Shown here: in pieces, positions 25,432 through 37,076 of the stretch
Numbering within the stretch: the first letter of the stretch is position 1
Layout: every line of letters starts with the position of its first letter
DNA from: Thermococcus sp.
Lineage (GTDB): Archaea; Methanobacteriota_B; Thermococci; Thermococcales; Thermococcaceae
NCBI RefSeq assembly: GCF_027023865.1
Contig: NZ_JALVUC010000020.1
Coordinates: 1 to 64,000, forward strand
DNA: 64,000 nucleotides
Direction of reading: 5' to 3'
Translations under genes and position numbers: made by a program
The notes under the pieces: model-generated
The model's database searches: none
Told to the model about the DNA's origin: nothing
Seen by the model: only the letters and a program-made list of their open reading frames with translations

Positions 25432-25874
25432 GGGCCCACCCCCAGGAGTTTGAAAAACTCGTCGGATTCTTCAACCAGATAGAATGCATTTAAATCTAAG
25501 GATTTTGCCAGTTCGGCCATTTTTCTGTCGTTGGTTATTAGAACTGCGTTTAGATGAAGGGCTGTTGCGATGAAGTAGATGTCAGAGGCCTTGTGGTGGG
25601 TTTGAAACGTCACCTCCTTCAAATCCCTGATTACTAGCTCTTCCGGAATCCAGGTGACTATGGTGCTATAAAAATCCAGGGTTTTCTGGACCCTTTCATA
25701 GCCGAAATATCTGGATAGGACCGCCACGAACTCAACCTCTCCAAGACGGGGAGCGTAAAGCTCCGTACCTCCCAACTGGGTGCCTTCAATGATCTTTTCT
25801 GCAACCACGGTTCGCTCCGGATAAAAGCTGGAAAATAGATGAAACACGACGGAGGTATCTATAACAGCTCTCAT
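25428..25874 (-). CDS. VapC-like PIN-domain toxin
   Basis: 148 aa PIN-domain protein, probably a ribonuclease toxin. The acidic residues are in place: Asp in [10 protein letters not shown], Glu in [11 protein letters not shown], Asp in [13 protein letters not shown] and Asp in [11 protein letters not shown]. It overlaps the antitoxin gene upstream and the guaAA start downstream by four bases each. PIN toxins normally stand apart from core metabolic genes, so this position inside the GMP synthase locus is unusual. Confidence 0.85.
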   Translation of the reverse strand: MRAVIDTSVVFHLFSSFYPERTVVAEKIIEGTQLGGTELYAPRLGEVEFVAVLSRYFGYERVQKTLDFYSTIVTWIPEELVIRDLKEVTFQTHHKASDIYFIATALHLNAVLITNDRKMAELAKSLDLNAFYLVEESDEFFKLLGVGP

Positions 25875-26080
25875 GTCTCCTCCTCCCTGAGGTGCAGAAG
25901 GTAATCGGTTGGATCCTCCTTAAAGCGCTCCTTAGTGACTTCCTTTCTCATTTCCCTGGCCAGCTCAAGAAAATCTCCAAGGTAAATCCTCACCCTGAGC
26001 TTCTGCCCTTCCTTCAGCTTCAGGGGTTTCAGAGGCTTCAGCACGCCATTTTCATAAACAACCTCAATTATCTCTTTCAT
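25871..26080 (-). CDS. VapB-like antitoxin (DUF104)
   Basis: 69 aa from ATG 26080, after GGTGG; an in-frame ATG lies 12 bases upstream. The N-terminal half ([19 protein letters not shown], then EGQKLRVRI) is the DUF104 / AF2212-like beta domain found in archaeal VapB antitoxins. The C-terminal half is a charged helix likely to mask the toxin. A T/A-rich stretch directly upstream (about 26093-26120) may contain its own promoter between guaAB and this gene. Confidence 0.82.
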   Translation of the reverse strand: MKEIIEVVYENGVLKPLKPLKLKEGQKLRVRIYLGDFLELAREMRKEVTKERFKEDPTDYLLHLREEET

Positions 26081-26126
26081 CCCTGCCACCATATTTTAAA
26101 ATCTCTTCAAAAATAAATAAATGTTC

Positions 26127-27050
26127 TCACTCAAACTCTATCGTCGCCGGCGGCTTGTTGGTGATGTCGTAGAGGACCCTTCCAACTTCGGGAATCTCAC
26201 TCGTTACCCTGAAGGCTATCCTCTGGAGCACTTCGAAGGGAACCGCCATCGCGTTGGCCGTCATGCCGTCGAGACTCTCCACAACTCTGACCGCTACCGT
26301 CTCTTTGTAGGCCCTTATGTCGCCCTGGACGCCAACCGTTTTGACGCCGAGGAGGGCGGCGAAGGCCTGCCATGGTTTCAGCCCGGCCCTCTCAATCTCC
26401 TCCTCGACTATGGCGTTGGCCTCCCTAACGATGGCGACCTTCTCCGGCGTGACCTCTCCGAGAACCCTAATGGCCAGGCCCGGCCCGGGGAAGGGCATGC
26501 GATTGTATATCTTCTCAGGAAGACCGAGCTCCTTGGCGAGCTCCCTCACTTCGTCCTTGTAGAGGTCTCTAAGCGGTTCTATCAGCTTGAGGTTGAGCCT
26601 CTCCGGCAGACCACCGACGTTGTGGTGGCTCTTTATCTTTCCCTGACTCTCAATCCAGTCGGGGGCAATCGTCCCCTGGATGAGGAAGTCGGCGTTGATT
26701 TCCTTAGCGACCTCCTCAAAGACCTCGATGAAGACCCTTCCGATGGCCTTCCTCTTCTCCTCTGGCTCGGTTACTCCCTTAAGCTCGGCAAAAAAGCGCT
26801 CGCTCGCGTCAACGTAGTGGAGGTTGAGGCCGAACTCGCCGCGGAAGGTCTCCACGACGAACTCCGGTTCGTTCTTCCTCATGAAGCCCGTGTTGACGAA
26901 GACCGCGTGAAGCCTCTCACCTATTGCTTTATGGGCGAGCACCGCCGCGGTCGAGCTGTCAACCCCCCCCGAAAGTGCTATTATCGCCTTACCGTTCCCA
27001 ACGGTTTCTTTTATCTCCTCAACCTTCTCCTCGATGAACTTCTCCCACAT
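26127..27050 (-). CDS. guaAB: GMP synthase, ATP-pyrophosphatase subunit
   Basis: 307 aa from ATG 27050, after GGTGG; a GTG 9 bases upstream is less likely. It adenylates XMP and transfers ammonia to give GMP. The PP-loop [15 protein letters not shown], the XMP-binding [10 protein letters not shown] and the dimerisation end ([25 protein letters not shown]) are standard. The upstream region holds a TATA-like ATTTATAAAT (about 27083-27092). Confidence 0.95.
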   Translation of the reverse strand: MWEKFIEEKVEEIKETVGNGKAIIALSGGVDSSTAAVLAHKAIGERLHAVFVNTGFMRKNEPEFVVETFRGEFGLNLHYVDASERFFAELKGVTEPEEKRKAIGRVFIEVFEEVAKEINADFLIQGTIAPDWIESQGKIKSHHNVGGLPERLNLKLIEPLRDLYKDEVRELAKELGLPEKIYNRMPFPGPGLAIRVLGEVTPEKVAIVREANAIVEEEIERAGLKPWQAFAALLGVKTVGVQGDIRAYKETVAVRVVESLDGMTANAMAVPFEVLQRIAFRVTSEIPEVGRVLYDITNKPPATIEFE

Positions 27051-27117
27051 GAGCACCACCTTTGGCCAGCATTTGAACGTTAATTTATAAATCTATTCTG
27101 CGAAATATTAAACAAAT

Positions 27118-30254
<3,137 letters not shown>

Positions 30255-30270
30255 TGTGAACCCTCCGGAA

Positions 30271-30292
30271 ATTGACGTATTAATGTAAAAAA
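30271..30292 (-). promoter_or_regulatory. Candidate purine operator, purL proximal
   Basis: On the plus strand it reads TTGAC, 5 bases, AATGTAAAAAA. It covers the expected purL start site, about 27 bases downstream of a TATA box (ACCTTAAAAACAG on the minus strand, 30296-30308). The same pattern occurs at 30313-30338 and before purT. Confidence 0.45.
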
Positions 30293-30312
30293 GAACTGTT
30301 TTTAAGGTTTAT

Positions 30313-30338
30313 TTTGACTAAAAAATGTTAAAAATTGG
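30313..30338 (-). promoter_or_regulatory. Candidate purine operator, purL distal
   Basis: On the plus strand TTGAC, 5 bases, AATGTTAAAAATTGG, upstream of the purL TATA box, so that the two sites flank the promoter. The right half is identical to the purT site (48142-48167) over AATGTTAAAAATTGG. Confidence 0.45.
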
Positions 30339-30346
30339 CGCTCCTC

Positions 30347-31840
30347 TCAAACTCCAAAGAGCATCTTTGGAACCTCCCTTACCCTCTCGTCCGTGTAGTT
30401 AATGAAAGCCTTGAGGAGGCGGTAGATTTCGAAGAGCCTCTTCTCCTCTTCACTCCTCGGTTCCGCCTCCCTGTCAGCGCGGGAGAATACACCCACAACA
30501 TCAAACCGCTCCGCGAGAATCCTCGGCGTTTCCTCCTCCATGAGCTCGTTTATGAAGTAGTAGACGTTGAAGGCCTTCTCCCTATCCGTGGAATAAAGCT
30601 CCCTGGCGAGTGAAAACGCCTTCAGGATAACCTCCTCCAGCCTCTCCGGAGAGAGCTCCCCAAGGGCCTCCACGTACTCATCCCTGAGTTCCTTTGTGAT
30701 CTCATCTTCCACATAGCTTGATTTCCAAAGCTCAATCCCCCTCAGAACCTTTTTTGGGTTCTTCACGTAGACAATCCCCGCGCTCCCATCAACGGTTACC
30801 TCGTCCCCCTCCCGTATTACCTCAACGTCAACCCCAACGACGCAGGGAATGCCGAGTTCCCTCGCGATTATCGCAGGATGGGAAAGCACGCCCTCCACTT
30901 TTGTCACTATTCCAGAGGCCTTTGCGAAGGTATTGTAATGTTCCGCGTGGAGAACATAGGTCACCAAAATAGCCCCTTCCGGAAAAAGCTTTTCCACTTC
31001 CTCAGGCGGCTGATCGTCGAGCACGAAGTACGCCCTTCCCTTCGCCTTTCCAGGACTGGCCGGGATTCCCCTGAGCCTGTGCCATCCCTGCGGTGCTTTA
31101 GCCTCCTTGCGCTTTTGCGCCAGTGCCGTTACGTCCCTCGACTGAAGGAGCCAGAGGGTTCCGTCGTAGGCCCACTCAATGTCCTGGGGCTTCCCGAAGA
31201 GAGCCTCAACCTCCAACCCGGTGGTGAGAAGTTCCTTCATTAGCGGATCCTCAACCTCTGAAGGATCGCGTGAAAGGGACAGCCTTTTTCCGCTGACTTC
31301 CCCGCCCACAAGCTTTTCGGGGGAGCCCTGGACGAACTCAACGAGCGCGGTTTCAGGATCGTTTGGGGAGCGCGTGAAGAGAACCCCTGAGAGTTTTGGG
31401 TTTATCTGTCTCTGGACGATGACGGCCATCTTGGGTTCTTCGCTTATCCCCCTTCGCTTCATGTAAAGCCTGACCCTTTTGGATGTTGCACTTCTAAAAA
31501 CCCTCTCAATCGCCTTGAGTAACTCATCGAAAGAGTTCACCTTGGTCACGCTCTCGAAAACGCCCGCAAAGCTCGCCTTTTTGCTGTCCTCCACCGTTGC
31601 TGAACTCCGCACGACGATGGGGAACTTGCCTTCAAGGACATAGGGGGAATAAAAGTATTCCCGAATTTCTTCAACGAGTTCCTTTGATAGCCGTCCTTCC
31701 CTTCTCCAGGTGTTGTAGGCCTCCGTTGTTACCACGAATCCCTCCGGGACGTTGAAGTATTTAGTTAGGATGGATAGGCGGTGGGCTTTTCCGCCGATTT
31801 CCTCAACAGTGCCTCCGGCTGAAATGGAGCGGACGAACAT
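30347..31840 (-). CDS. PEP-synthase-like phosphotransferase
   Basis: 497 aa. Residues about 1-250 resemble the PPDK/PEP-synthase ATP-grasp domain (IGGKAHRLSIL, PIVVRSSATVEDSKKASFAG, QDIEWAYDGTLWLLQSRDV). Residues about 290-370 are the swivelling phosphohistidine domain with GVLSHPAIIARELGIPCVVG, where His is the phosphate carrier. The PEP-binding TIM barrel of true PEP synthase is absent; a helical C-terminal region of about 110 residues takes its place. That build is shared with shorter phosphotransferases whose acceptors vary. It follows the ABC ATPase gene by 27 bases on the same strand, so it may belong to that operon. Substrate unknown. Confidence 0.75.
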   Translation of the reverse strand: MFVRSISAGGTVEEIGGKAHRLSILTKYFNVPEGFVVTTEAYNTWRREGRLSKELVEEIREYFYSPYVLEGKFPIVVRSSATVEDSKKASFAGVFESVTKVNSFDELLKAIERVFRSATSKRVRLYMKRRGISEEPKMAVIVQRQINPKLSGVLFTRSPNDPETALVEFVQGSPEKLVGGEVSGKRLSLSRDPSEVEDPLMKELLTTGLEVEALFGKPQDIEWAYDGTLWLLQSRDVTALAQKRKEAKAPQGWHRLRGIPASPGKAKGRAYFVLDDQPPEEVEKLFPEGAILVTYVLHAEHYNTFAKASGIVTKVEGVLSHPAIIARELGIPCVVGVDVEVIREGDEVTVDGSAGIVYVKNPKKVLRGIELWKSSYVEDEITKELRDEYVEALGELSPERLEEVILKAFSLARELYSTDREKAFNVYYFINELMEEETPRILAERFDVVGVFSRADREAEPRSEEEKRLFEIYRLLKAFINYTDERVREVPKMLFGV

Positions 31841-31867
31841 GTGATATCACCCTCTATCCGGGGAGTG

Positions 31868-32788
31868 CTATCGACGATGTGCCTCATTACCCCTAGAGAG
31901 TTCCATGAACAGCTTTTCGAGGGGCACCTCCTTAGGTCTCACCTGCAGAAGTCCAACACCGTTCTCGGCGAGAACACTCGTTATCTCGGGCACTTCAGAT
32001 GCGTAGCTGGATACACTGACAACGATGTTCCTGCCCTCAGCCCGGGTGTTGTATTCTTTCTCCTTCAGAACCCGAAGGGCCAGTTCTTGATTGGTCACGG
32101 TAAGGACAACCTCAACACTTCTGAGGAGTGATATGAGGTTCTCAAGCTTTTTTTCCAAAATGAGCTTCCCGTCCCGTATTATACCCACTCTGCAGTTCAC
32201 TCCTTCAAAGTGCTGAAGCTCACTCAAAATATGGGTTGAGAAGAGCACGATCTTTTCCTCCTTCAGCATTTCAATAATCCTCTCCCTCAGCTCCATTACG
32301 CTTGGAACGTCGAGGTTGCTGAAAGGCTCGTCCAAGACGAGTACCTCGGGATCATGTAGGAGAGCCCTCGCAAGGGCGAGCCTTTTCCTCAAACCCCTGC
32401 TCAGTTCCCCGGCTTTTTTGTCCCTGTGCTCATACAGCCCGAACTCCTTGAGGATCTTATTAATCCGCCCTTCGGGAACGCCGTAGATGCGGGAGAAGAA
32501 CAGAAGGTTTTTGTAGACGCTCAGATTGGGATAAACCCTTTCACCTTCTGGCAGGTATCCTATCATCACCTTGGCCTTTGTGGGTTCCTTCCATAAATCT
32601 ACTCCTTCAATCACCACCCTGCCACTGGAGAGGGGCAGTATTCCTGTGACGACCCTGAAAGTTGTCGTCTTCCCCGCTCCGTTCGTGCCCAGTAGTAAGT
32701 AGATCTCACCTCGAACTGCGGTGAATGAGATATCATGGATAACGTCCCCTCTGCCATAACCTGCACTCACGTTTATTACTTCAAGCAT
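31868..32788 (-). CDS. ABC transporter ATP-binding protein
   Basis: 306 aa, ATG after GAGGGGG. Walker A LLGTNGAGKTTTF, signature LSRGLRKRLALA (Gly-Gly of LSGG replaced by Arg-Gly), Walker B EVLVLDEPFSNLD, and the switch His in LFSTHILSEL. The C-terminal 90 residues form the extra domain seen in ABC-2 exporter ATPases (bacteriocin or daunorubicin type). It is paired with the permease 10 bases upstream. Likely an exporter, possibly of the peptide encoded at 38560-38775. Confidence 0.88.
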   Translation of the reverse strand: MLEVINVSAGYGRGDVIHDISFTAVRGEIYLLLGTNGAGKTTTFRVVTGILPLSSGRVVIEGVDLWKEPTKAKVMIGYLPEGERVYPNLSVYKNLLFFSRIYGVPEGRINKILKEFGLYEHRDKKAGELSRGLRKRLALARALLHDPEVLVLDEPFSNLDVPSVMELRERIIEMLKEEKIVLFSTHILSELQHFEGVNCRVGIIRDGKLILEKKLENLISLLRSVEVVLTVTNQELALRVLKEKEYNTRAEGRNIVVSVSSYASEVPEITSVLAENGVGLLQVRPKEVPLEKLFMELSRGNEAHRR

Positions 32789-32798
32789 CGGAACCCCC

Positions 32799-33587
32799 TC
32801 AGTTCGTTATGAACGCCAGCCTGTTTATTATTCTTCTTGAGAGCAGTGTAAGGAGTACAGCCAAGCCAGCACCCGCAATCGCTATTAGGAGCATCGTTCT
32901 GACATAATCAGTTGCCGAAAACCTCGATGCAAATATTAGGACCCCTATTGGGATGAACACTACAAACGTGCCTGAGGCCATCAAAACCTTGGATCCTCTC
33001 ATTCCAACCACTAACGCAACGGGGAATGCGAGGGCAGAGAAAGCTCCAGAAAAGAGTACCATGAGGAACAGATAGCTTCTGGTTGGCATCCACCATGTTC
33101 CGGCATAGTGATGAAAACCAGCTTCTATGCCCAGGGTGTTTATCAAAAAAGCAAGGATTACGAGTCCAATTCCAAGAAATGCTCCCGTTATCATCTTCGA
33201 AGCAATTATTTCGCTTTCATGAAGGGATGTTGAGAAGAGAACCTCTATCGTTTTATTTGTTTTCTCGGAAAGGATTGAGTTCGCTAGGTATGAATAAATG
33301 GCTATGTATATTGTTATGCCAAAAACCACCGGTATCTGAGCTACCATGGCCCCGAAATTGAACACCCACCTGCCTAATGACCTCACGATTTCCCCGGATA
33401 CTCCGAACAGTTCTGGGTTAGAAGTGATCTGATGATAAACGGCATACGAACTCTGGGGGGTTGGAGGAACGAGAACCGACAGCGCAGTTATAAATATTAT
33501 CATTCCAATCCCGGAAAAAAGTTGGGATAAGTTGTCCCTTAACATCCACCACTCTTTTTCGACTAGGGCCTTCATCTCGGGCCTCAT
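32799..33587 (-). CDS. ABC-2 type permease
   Basis: 262 aa with about six hydrophobic segments, the ABC-2 permease plan. The N-terminus MRPEMKALVEKEWWMLRDN is the usual amphipathic start before helix 1. The conserved stretch SYLANSILSEKTNKTIEVLFST matches the loop of Na+/peptide ABC-2 exporters. ATG 33587 has GGAGGGAGGTGA before it. On the minus strand a TATA-like GTTAAAAACC lies about 50 bases up, so a separate promoter is possible. Confidence 0.82.
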   Translation of the reverse strand: MRPEMKALVEKEWWMLRDNLSQLFSGIGMIIFITALSVLVPPTPQSSYAVYHQITSNPELFGVSGEIVRSLGRWVFNFGAMVAQIPVVFGITIYIAIYSYLANSILSEKTNKTIEVLFSTSLHESEIIASKMITGAFLGIGLVILAFLINTLGIEAGFHHYAGTWWMPTRSYLFLMVLFSGAFSALAFPVALVVGMRGSKVLMASGTFVVFIPIGVLIFASRFSATDYVRTMLLIAIAGAGLAVLLTLLSRRIINRLAFITN

Positions 33588-33753
33588 TCACCTCCCTCCA
33601 GGAGGACGCTATCCACAACCACTATTCCCCGATCGGTTTTTAACACGGTGCAGTATGGTGTAGTACAGTACACTTTGGCCGTTCCGTATTTAGTCCCTCC
33701 GGTAACTCTTTATGAAATCAATCTTACTCAATAAATCCCCCCAGAGGTTGCAT
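33588..33753 (-). promoter_or_regulatory. Promoter region before ABC exporter genes
   Basis: No gene. On the minus strand GTGTTAAAAACCG (about 33636-33648) is a likely TATA box for the permease-ATPase pair. The rest (CAGTATGGTGTAGTACAGTACACT, read in parts) contains a short inverted GTACAGTAC-like sequence with no clear role. Confidence 0.35.
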
Positions 33754-35289
33754 CTATTCAAACGCGACCGCTCTTTTGAGTTCTGTAATGTACACGAAGT
33801 AATGGTAGTTCAGCAGGCTCTCATCACCGCTTTTAGAGGGCTTTCTTTTGAACACGTCCGGAGTTCCCGCCATTAAAAGGACAAATCCTCCTCCCTCCGG
33901 ATTCCTAAGGGCTTCAACGAGGAAAACTCCCCTGGAGTACTCAACCCCATCGAGAACGACGGAGTTATTCCTTATCTCCACGTACCTGTTGAGCTTCCGG
34001 ACGATTGGAGAGTTTAATGGCACGATGACAATGAGGTTGCCACTTTCGAGCCTGTTCGTGAAGTTTACTTTAAAACCCGCCTTTCTAAGGGTCTCAACGT
34101 AGTTTCTGACGTAGGTGCTCTCTGAGAGGTTCCCTGCAACGTATATTTTAACGCCCTCTGTTTTAAATTTCAAAAACGCCATTCTAAGGGTCGGCTCAGG
34201 ATAGATGTTCTTCCAGAACCCTTCCCGATACCATCTACCCATAAGCTCTGCGAGCTCCGGCATAAAGCTGTTGAAGGTAGGATATCTGTTCCTATCTGAG
34301 AGGTAGTCCTCGAGGTATGCCCTGTAGACTCTCCCCACGAGGTAAAATCCGAGGGTTTCCTGAGTCTGTATAAATCTCTCCGCACTCAGGTTTCCCTGTG
34401 TTTCGAGAATGTAATATGCTTCAAACGCCCTCACGAGGGTCTCGTCAAGGTAAGTCTTCCAGCCCGAGTACCCCATGGAAGTCATGACATCCCTTACAGG
34501 CGAGAACATTTTCCTGTACTCTCTGAACTCCCTGTAATGTCTGTCCACCGCAGGGTTAACGAAGCTATGGGCAAGCTCGTGGGCAGAAGCACTGCAGTAT
34601 GATTGAGTCCCATTAAACGTCGAACAGATTCCGATAAAGGCGTAAACGGTGTTGTTCATCCAACCGCTGTAGCTGTAGTATGCTTCAAGGGGCTGGAGAA
34701 CGAAAACCCAGCGTTTCCTATTTTCTCCAAAGAACTTCTCCTCGAAGTGAGGAAGGTTGAAAATACCGGAGTTCTCCTTAAAAAAGAGCCTTATCTGCTC
34801 CCTGTAAAACCCGCTGTGGTTCTCGTAGAAGGCCGAAAAGTTCGATTCTCGGGCGAAATCTTTTATCGCTATGGAAAGTTCGTTGAGGAGCTTTTTATTT
34901 CCGTGTACTCTTGAAAGAAGGTATCCGCTCCACTCCGTGGAGTTCAGTTCCAGCGCGAACTTTGGAATTGCATCGTACTCCAGGCCCTCTCTCAGGGCTT
35001 TTTTAGCCAGGAGTACTGCCCTGTGGTTTCTGTAGGAGGAAAAGTAAGACTCAACCTCCTGAGAGTAGGGAGTAATGTTGCCGGAGTTCCAACCCGCAAG
35101 GTGGAAAACAACATCCGTCAGCTCGATGTAGGGATTCACCTCGACGCAGACGTTGCCGGAACACTCGAAAATCGGGGAGACGTTGAGCTGGAAGTCCGGC
35201 TTTGGAGGAGCAGGTGACTGAGTCAGGTAATATGTGAAAAGGAGTACTAACAGGGACAACGGCACCACTAAAGGTTTAACCTTGGGCAT
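33754..35289 (-). CDS. DUF4932-like secreted putative metalloprotease
   Basis: 511 aa. An N-terminal hydrophobic segment (VVPLSLLVLLFTYYLTQ) acts as a signal anchor. An extracellular part follows with many sequons and a zinc-binding motif SASAHELAHSFVNP (HExxH) at about residues 237-243. A second acidic residue (YLDETLVRAFEAY) lies about 40 residues on and could be the third ligand. The body resembles DUF4932 proteins. It sits in the same direction as the M1-like peptidase and the peptide maturase, so it may process the modified peptide or act on its targets. This link is inferred from position. Confidence 0.6.
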   Translation of the reverse strand: MPKVKPLVVPLSLLVLLFTYYLTQSPAPPKPDFQLNVSPIFECSGNVCVEVNPYIELTDVVFHLAGWNSGNITPYSQEVESYFSSYRNHRAVLLAKKALREGLEYDAIPKFALELNSTEWSGYLLSRVHGNKKLLNELSIAIKDFARESNFSAFYENHSGFYREQIRLFFKENSGIFNLPHFEEKFFGENRKRWVFVLQPLEAYYSYSGWMNNTVYAFIGICSTFNGTQSYCSASAHELAHSFVNPAVDRHYREFREYRKMFSPVRDVMTSMGYSGWKTYLDETLVRAFEAYYILETQGNLSAERFIQTQETLGFYLVGRVYRAYLEDYLSDRNRYPTFNSFMPELAELMGRWYREGFWKNIYPEPTLRMAFLKFKTEGVKIYVAGNLSESTYVRNYVETLRKAGFKVNFTNRLESGNLIVIVPLNSPIVRKLNRYVEIRNNSVVLDGVEYSRGVFLVEALRNPEGGGFVLLMAGTPDVFKRKPSKSGDESLLNYHYFVYITELKRAVAFE

Positions 35290-35348
35290 TGTTATTTCTC
35301 CTCCCGTTCATATGTGTGGTTTCGTTCTTATTTGTTTCTTTTTACGTC

Positions 35349-37076
35349 TTAATTAATGATTATCTCAACACCTTTTAAAGGGTAAACTCTGTTCTCGTTG
35401 ACCATCCATTCATCTGGGTCGAGGATTATTATCCTGGGTTTATCGTTTAATTCGAATTCCACCCTTGCAGTCCCGTTAACCCAGACTCTTTTGACGAAAC
35501 TCTTTGTTTGGGTTTTTACTTCGACATCGAGGGGCATTGTGAAGTTGTTTTCGTCGGTAATTTCAAAAGTTAGGAGATATTTTCCGTTTTTCCGATTTAA
35601 ACTCAGATTTCTTACGTAATAATCGGGCACTTTTGTGGTGTAAAACCACTCGTTGAAGAACCAGTCTAAATTCTGACCACTGACTTTCTCAAAAACGTTT
35701 TGAATGTCCGTCAAATTGCACTCTTTACCATGACACTCTTTTAAAAGCTCCCTCAAGCCCTTAAAGAAAGTCTCATTACCCAAGACGAACTGAAGTGAGC
35801 GAAAGACGAAAGCACCTTTGTAGTAAATGATTGCTTCTCTGATGGTTGGGTTTAGTATTCCCTCTTTATACGCATATATCAACGACATTGACTTCAAGTT
35901 TGGAAGTACATCAAGGTTTTCAATATCATCAAGATCATCAAGATAATTTGAATATTGTTTATCTGTTTTGGACATGGCTAAAAATTCCATAAACGTGGCA
36001 AGACTCTCGTCAATCCGACCGAATTTAGCGTAGTCCCCAAACCATAAATGTCCCAGCTCGTGAAAAATCAATCCTGGATTTGAGTAAACCACATTGCCAA
36101 CACTTGGGAGTTGATGCGAAGAGAAACATCCAATAACCACGGAGGGTACTGTAGTATCTGTTGTCGTCAGGCCTTCGTCCATAGGCCACGAGGGGTTTAA
36201 AATAATGTAGAATATATTAACCGGAACTATTTTCGTTACATTACTGTAAAGAGTAAGTGCCACTTGGAGTTTTTCTTCAAAGTTTTCCAATGACTGATGG
36301 GTATACTGACAGTTTGCAGGAATATAAATTTTAGCGTGCATACTCCCAGCGCTTATCTCCTGCACCTTGCCCACTCTCATAAAAAAGGCTCCATAAATCC
36401 TGTTGATATTGAAGTTCTTCATCTTAATCGTTGAATTTAAAAGTCCGTACCCAGGCAGGAAGAAAATATAACCTGAGGGAAATCTAACCGTTAAGTTTAC
36501 AAGGTTCCCTTTCCCGCTAATTGCCCACCAAGTTAATGGTGTTCCGATTGTCAACGAAGGGTTGAGAGTTCTCACAAAAGAATCATTAAGCTGGTACTTT
36601 ATCATTCCCTTTATTTCAGGAAGAGATGTTGAGACATTGATGACATAAACTTTAGCTCGCAGTCCAAGTGTATTGTTCCTGATGATGTACTTGTCGAGTC
36701 TATTCAGTTCAATATTATTTCCATTAAGGCTTACGTTGAGCTTCAAGGCATCTGGAATACCTATGGTAGCAAGATACAGAGTTAAATTATGGTGGATGTT
36801 CTTAATGGAGAAGTTATATTCTCCAGAGATACTCCCGTCGGGATGATAATTCACTGTGAGATTACCGGACTGGAGATAACTTACGGAGTTAGCCATGTTG
36901 TCTATTTCTTCCACTGATGTATGCAATGTACGGGGTTCTCTGGGGTATATTATTCTTAAATAGGCCGAGTGCTTTAATGTTTTTTGGTGATTGCTGTGAA
37001 AAGGACCCGTACACCCCATAATAATGAGCACAATTGTAATAATACTTAGAATACCCAACTCTCTCGTTCTTCTCAT
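35349..37076 (-). CDS. M1-family aminopeptidase-like lipoprotein
   Basis: 575 aa, directly joined to the maturase gene (TAA then ATG). The N-terminus ILSIITIVLIIMGCTG looks like a lipoprotein signal with Cys as the anchor. Residues about 80-330 are beta-rich. The zinc site is FHELGHLWFGDYAKF (HExxH at about 339-343) followed by RIDESLATFMEF with the third ligand Glu 18 residues later, the spacing of M1 peptidases. The GxMEN exopeptidase motif is not evident. It would act outside the cell. A role in trimming the exported Cys-rich peptide is plausible but unproven. Confidence 0.68.
   Translation of the reverse strand: MRRTRELGILSIITIVLIIMGCTGPFHSNHQKTLKHSAYLRIIYPREPRTLHTSVEEIDNMANSVSYLQSGNLTVNYHPDGSISGEYNFSIKNIHHNLTLYLATIGIPDALKLNVSLNGNNIELNRLDKYIIRNNTLGLRAKVYVINVSTSLPEIKGMIKYQLNDSFVRTLNPSLTIGTPLTWWAISGKGNLVNLTVRFPSGYIFFLPGYGLLNSTIKMKNFNINRIYGAFFMRVGKVQEISAGSMHAKIYIPANCQYTHQSLENFEEKLQVALTLYSNVTKIVPVNIFYIILNPSWPMDEGLTTTDTTVPSVVIGCFSSHQLPSVGNVVYSNPGLIFHELGHLWFGDYAKFGRIDESLATFMEFLAMSKTDKQYSNYLDDLDDIENLDVLPNLKSMSLIYAYKEGILNPTIREAIIYYKGAFVFRSLQFVLGNETFFKGLRELLKECHGKECNLTDIQNVFEKVSGQNLDWFFNEWFYTTKVPDYYVRNLSLNRKNGKYLLTFEITDENNFTMPLDVEVKTQTKSFVKRVWVNGTARVEFELNDKPRIIILDPDEWMVNENRVYPLKGVEIIIN

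Noticed and set aside
26121-27083. A 320-codon frame opposite guaAB
   Set aside because: It is a mirror of the GMP synthase coding strand caused by high third-position G+C, with no ribosome site and no domain.
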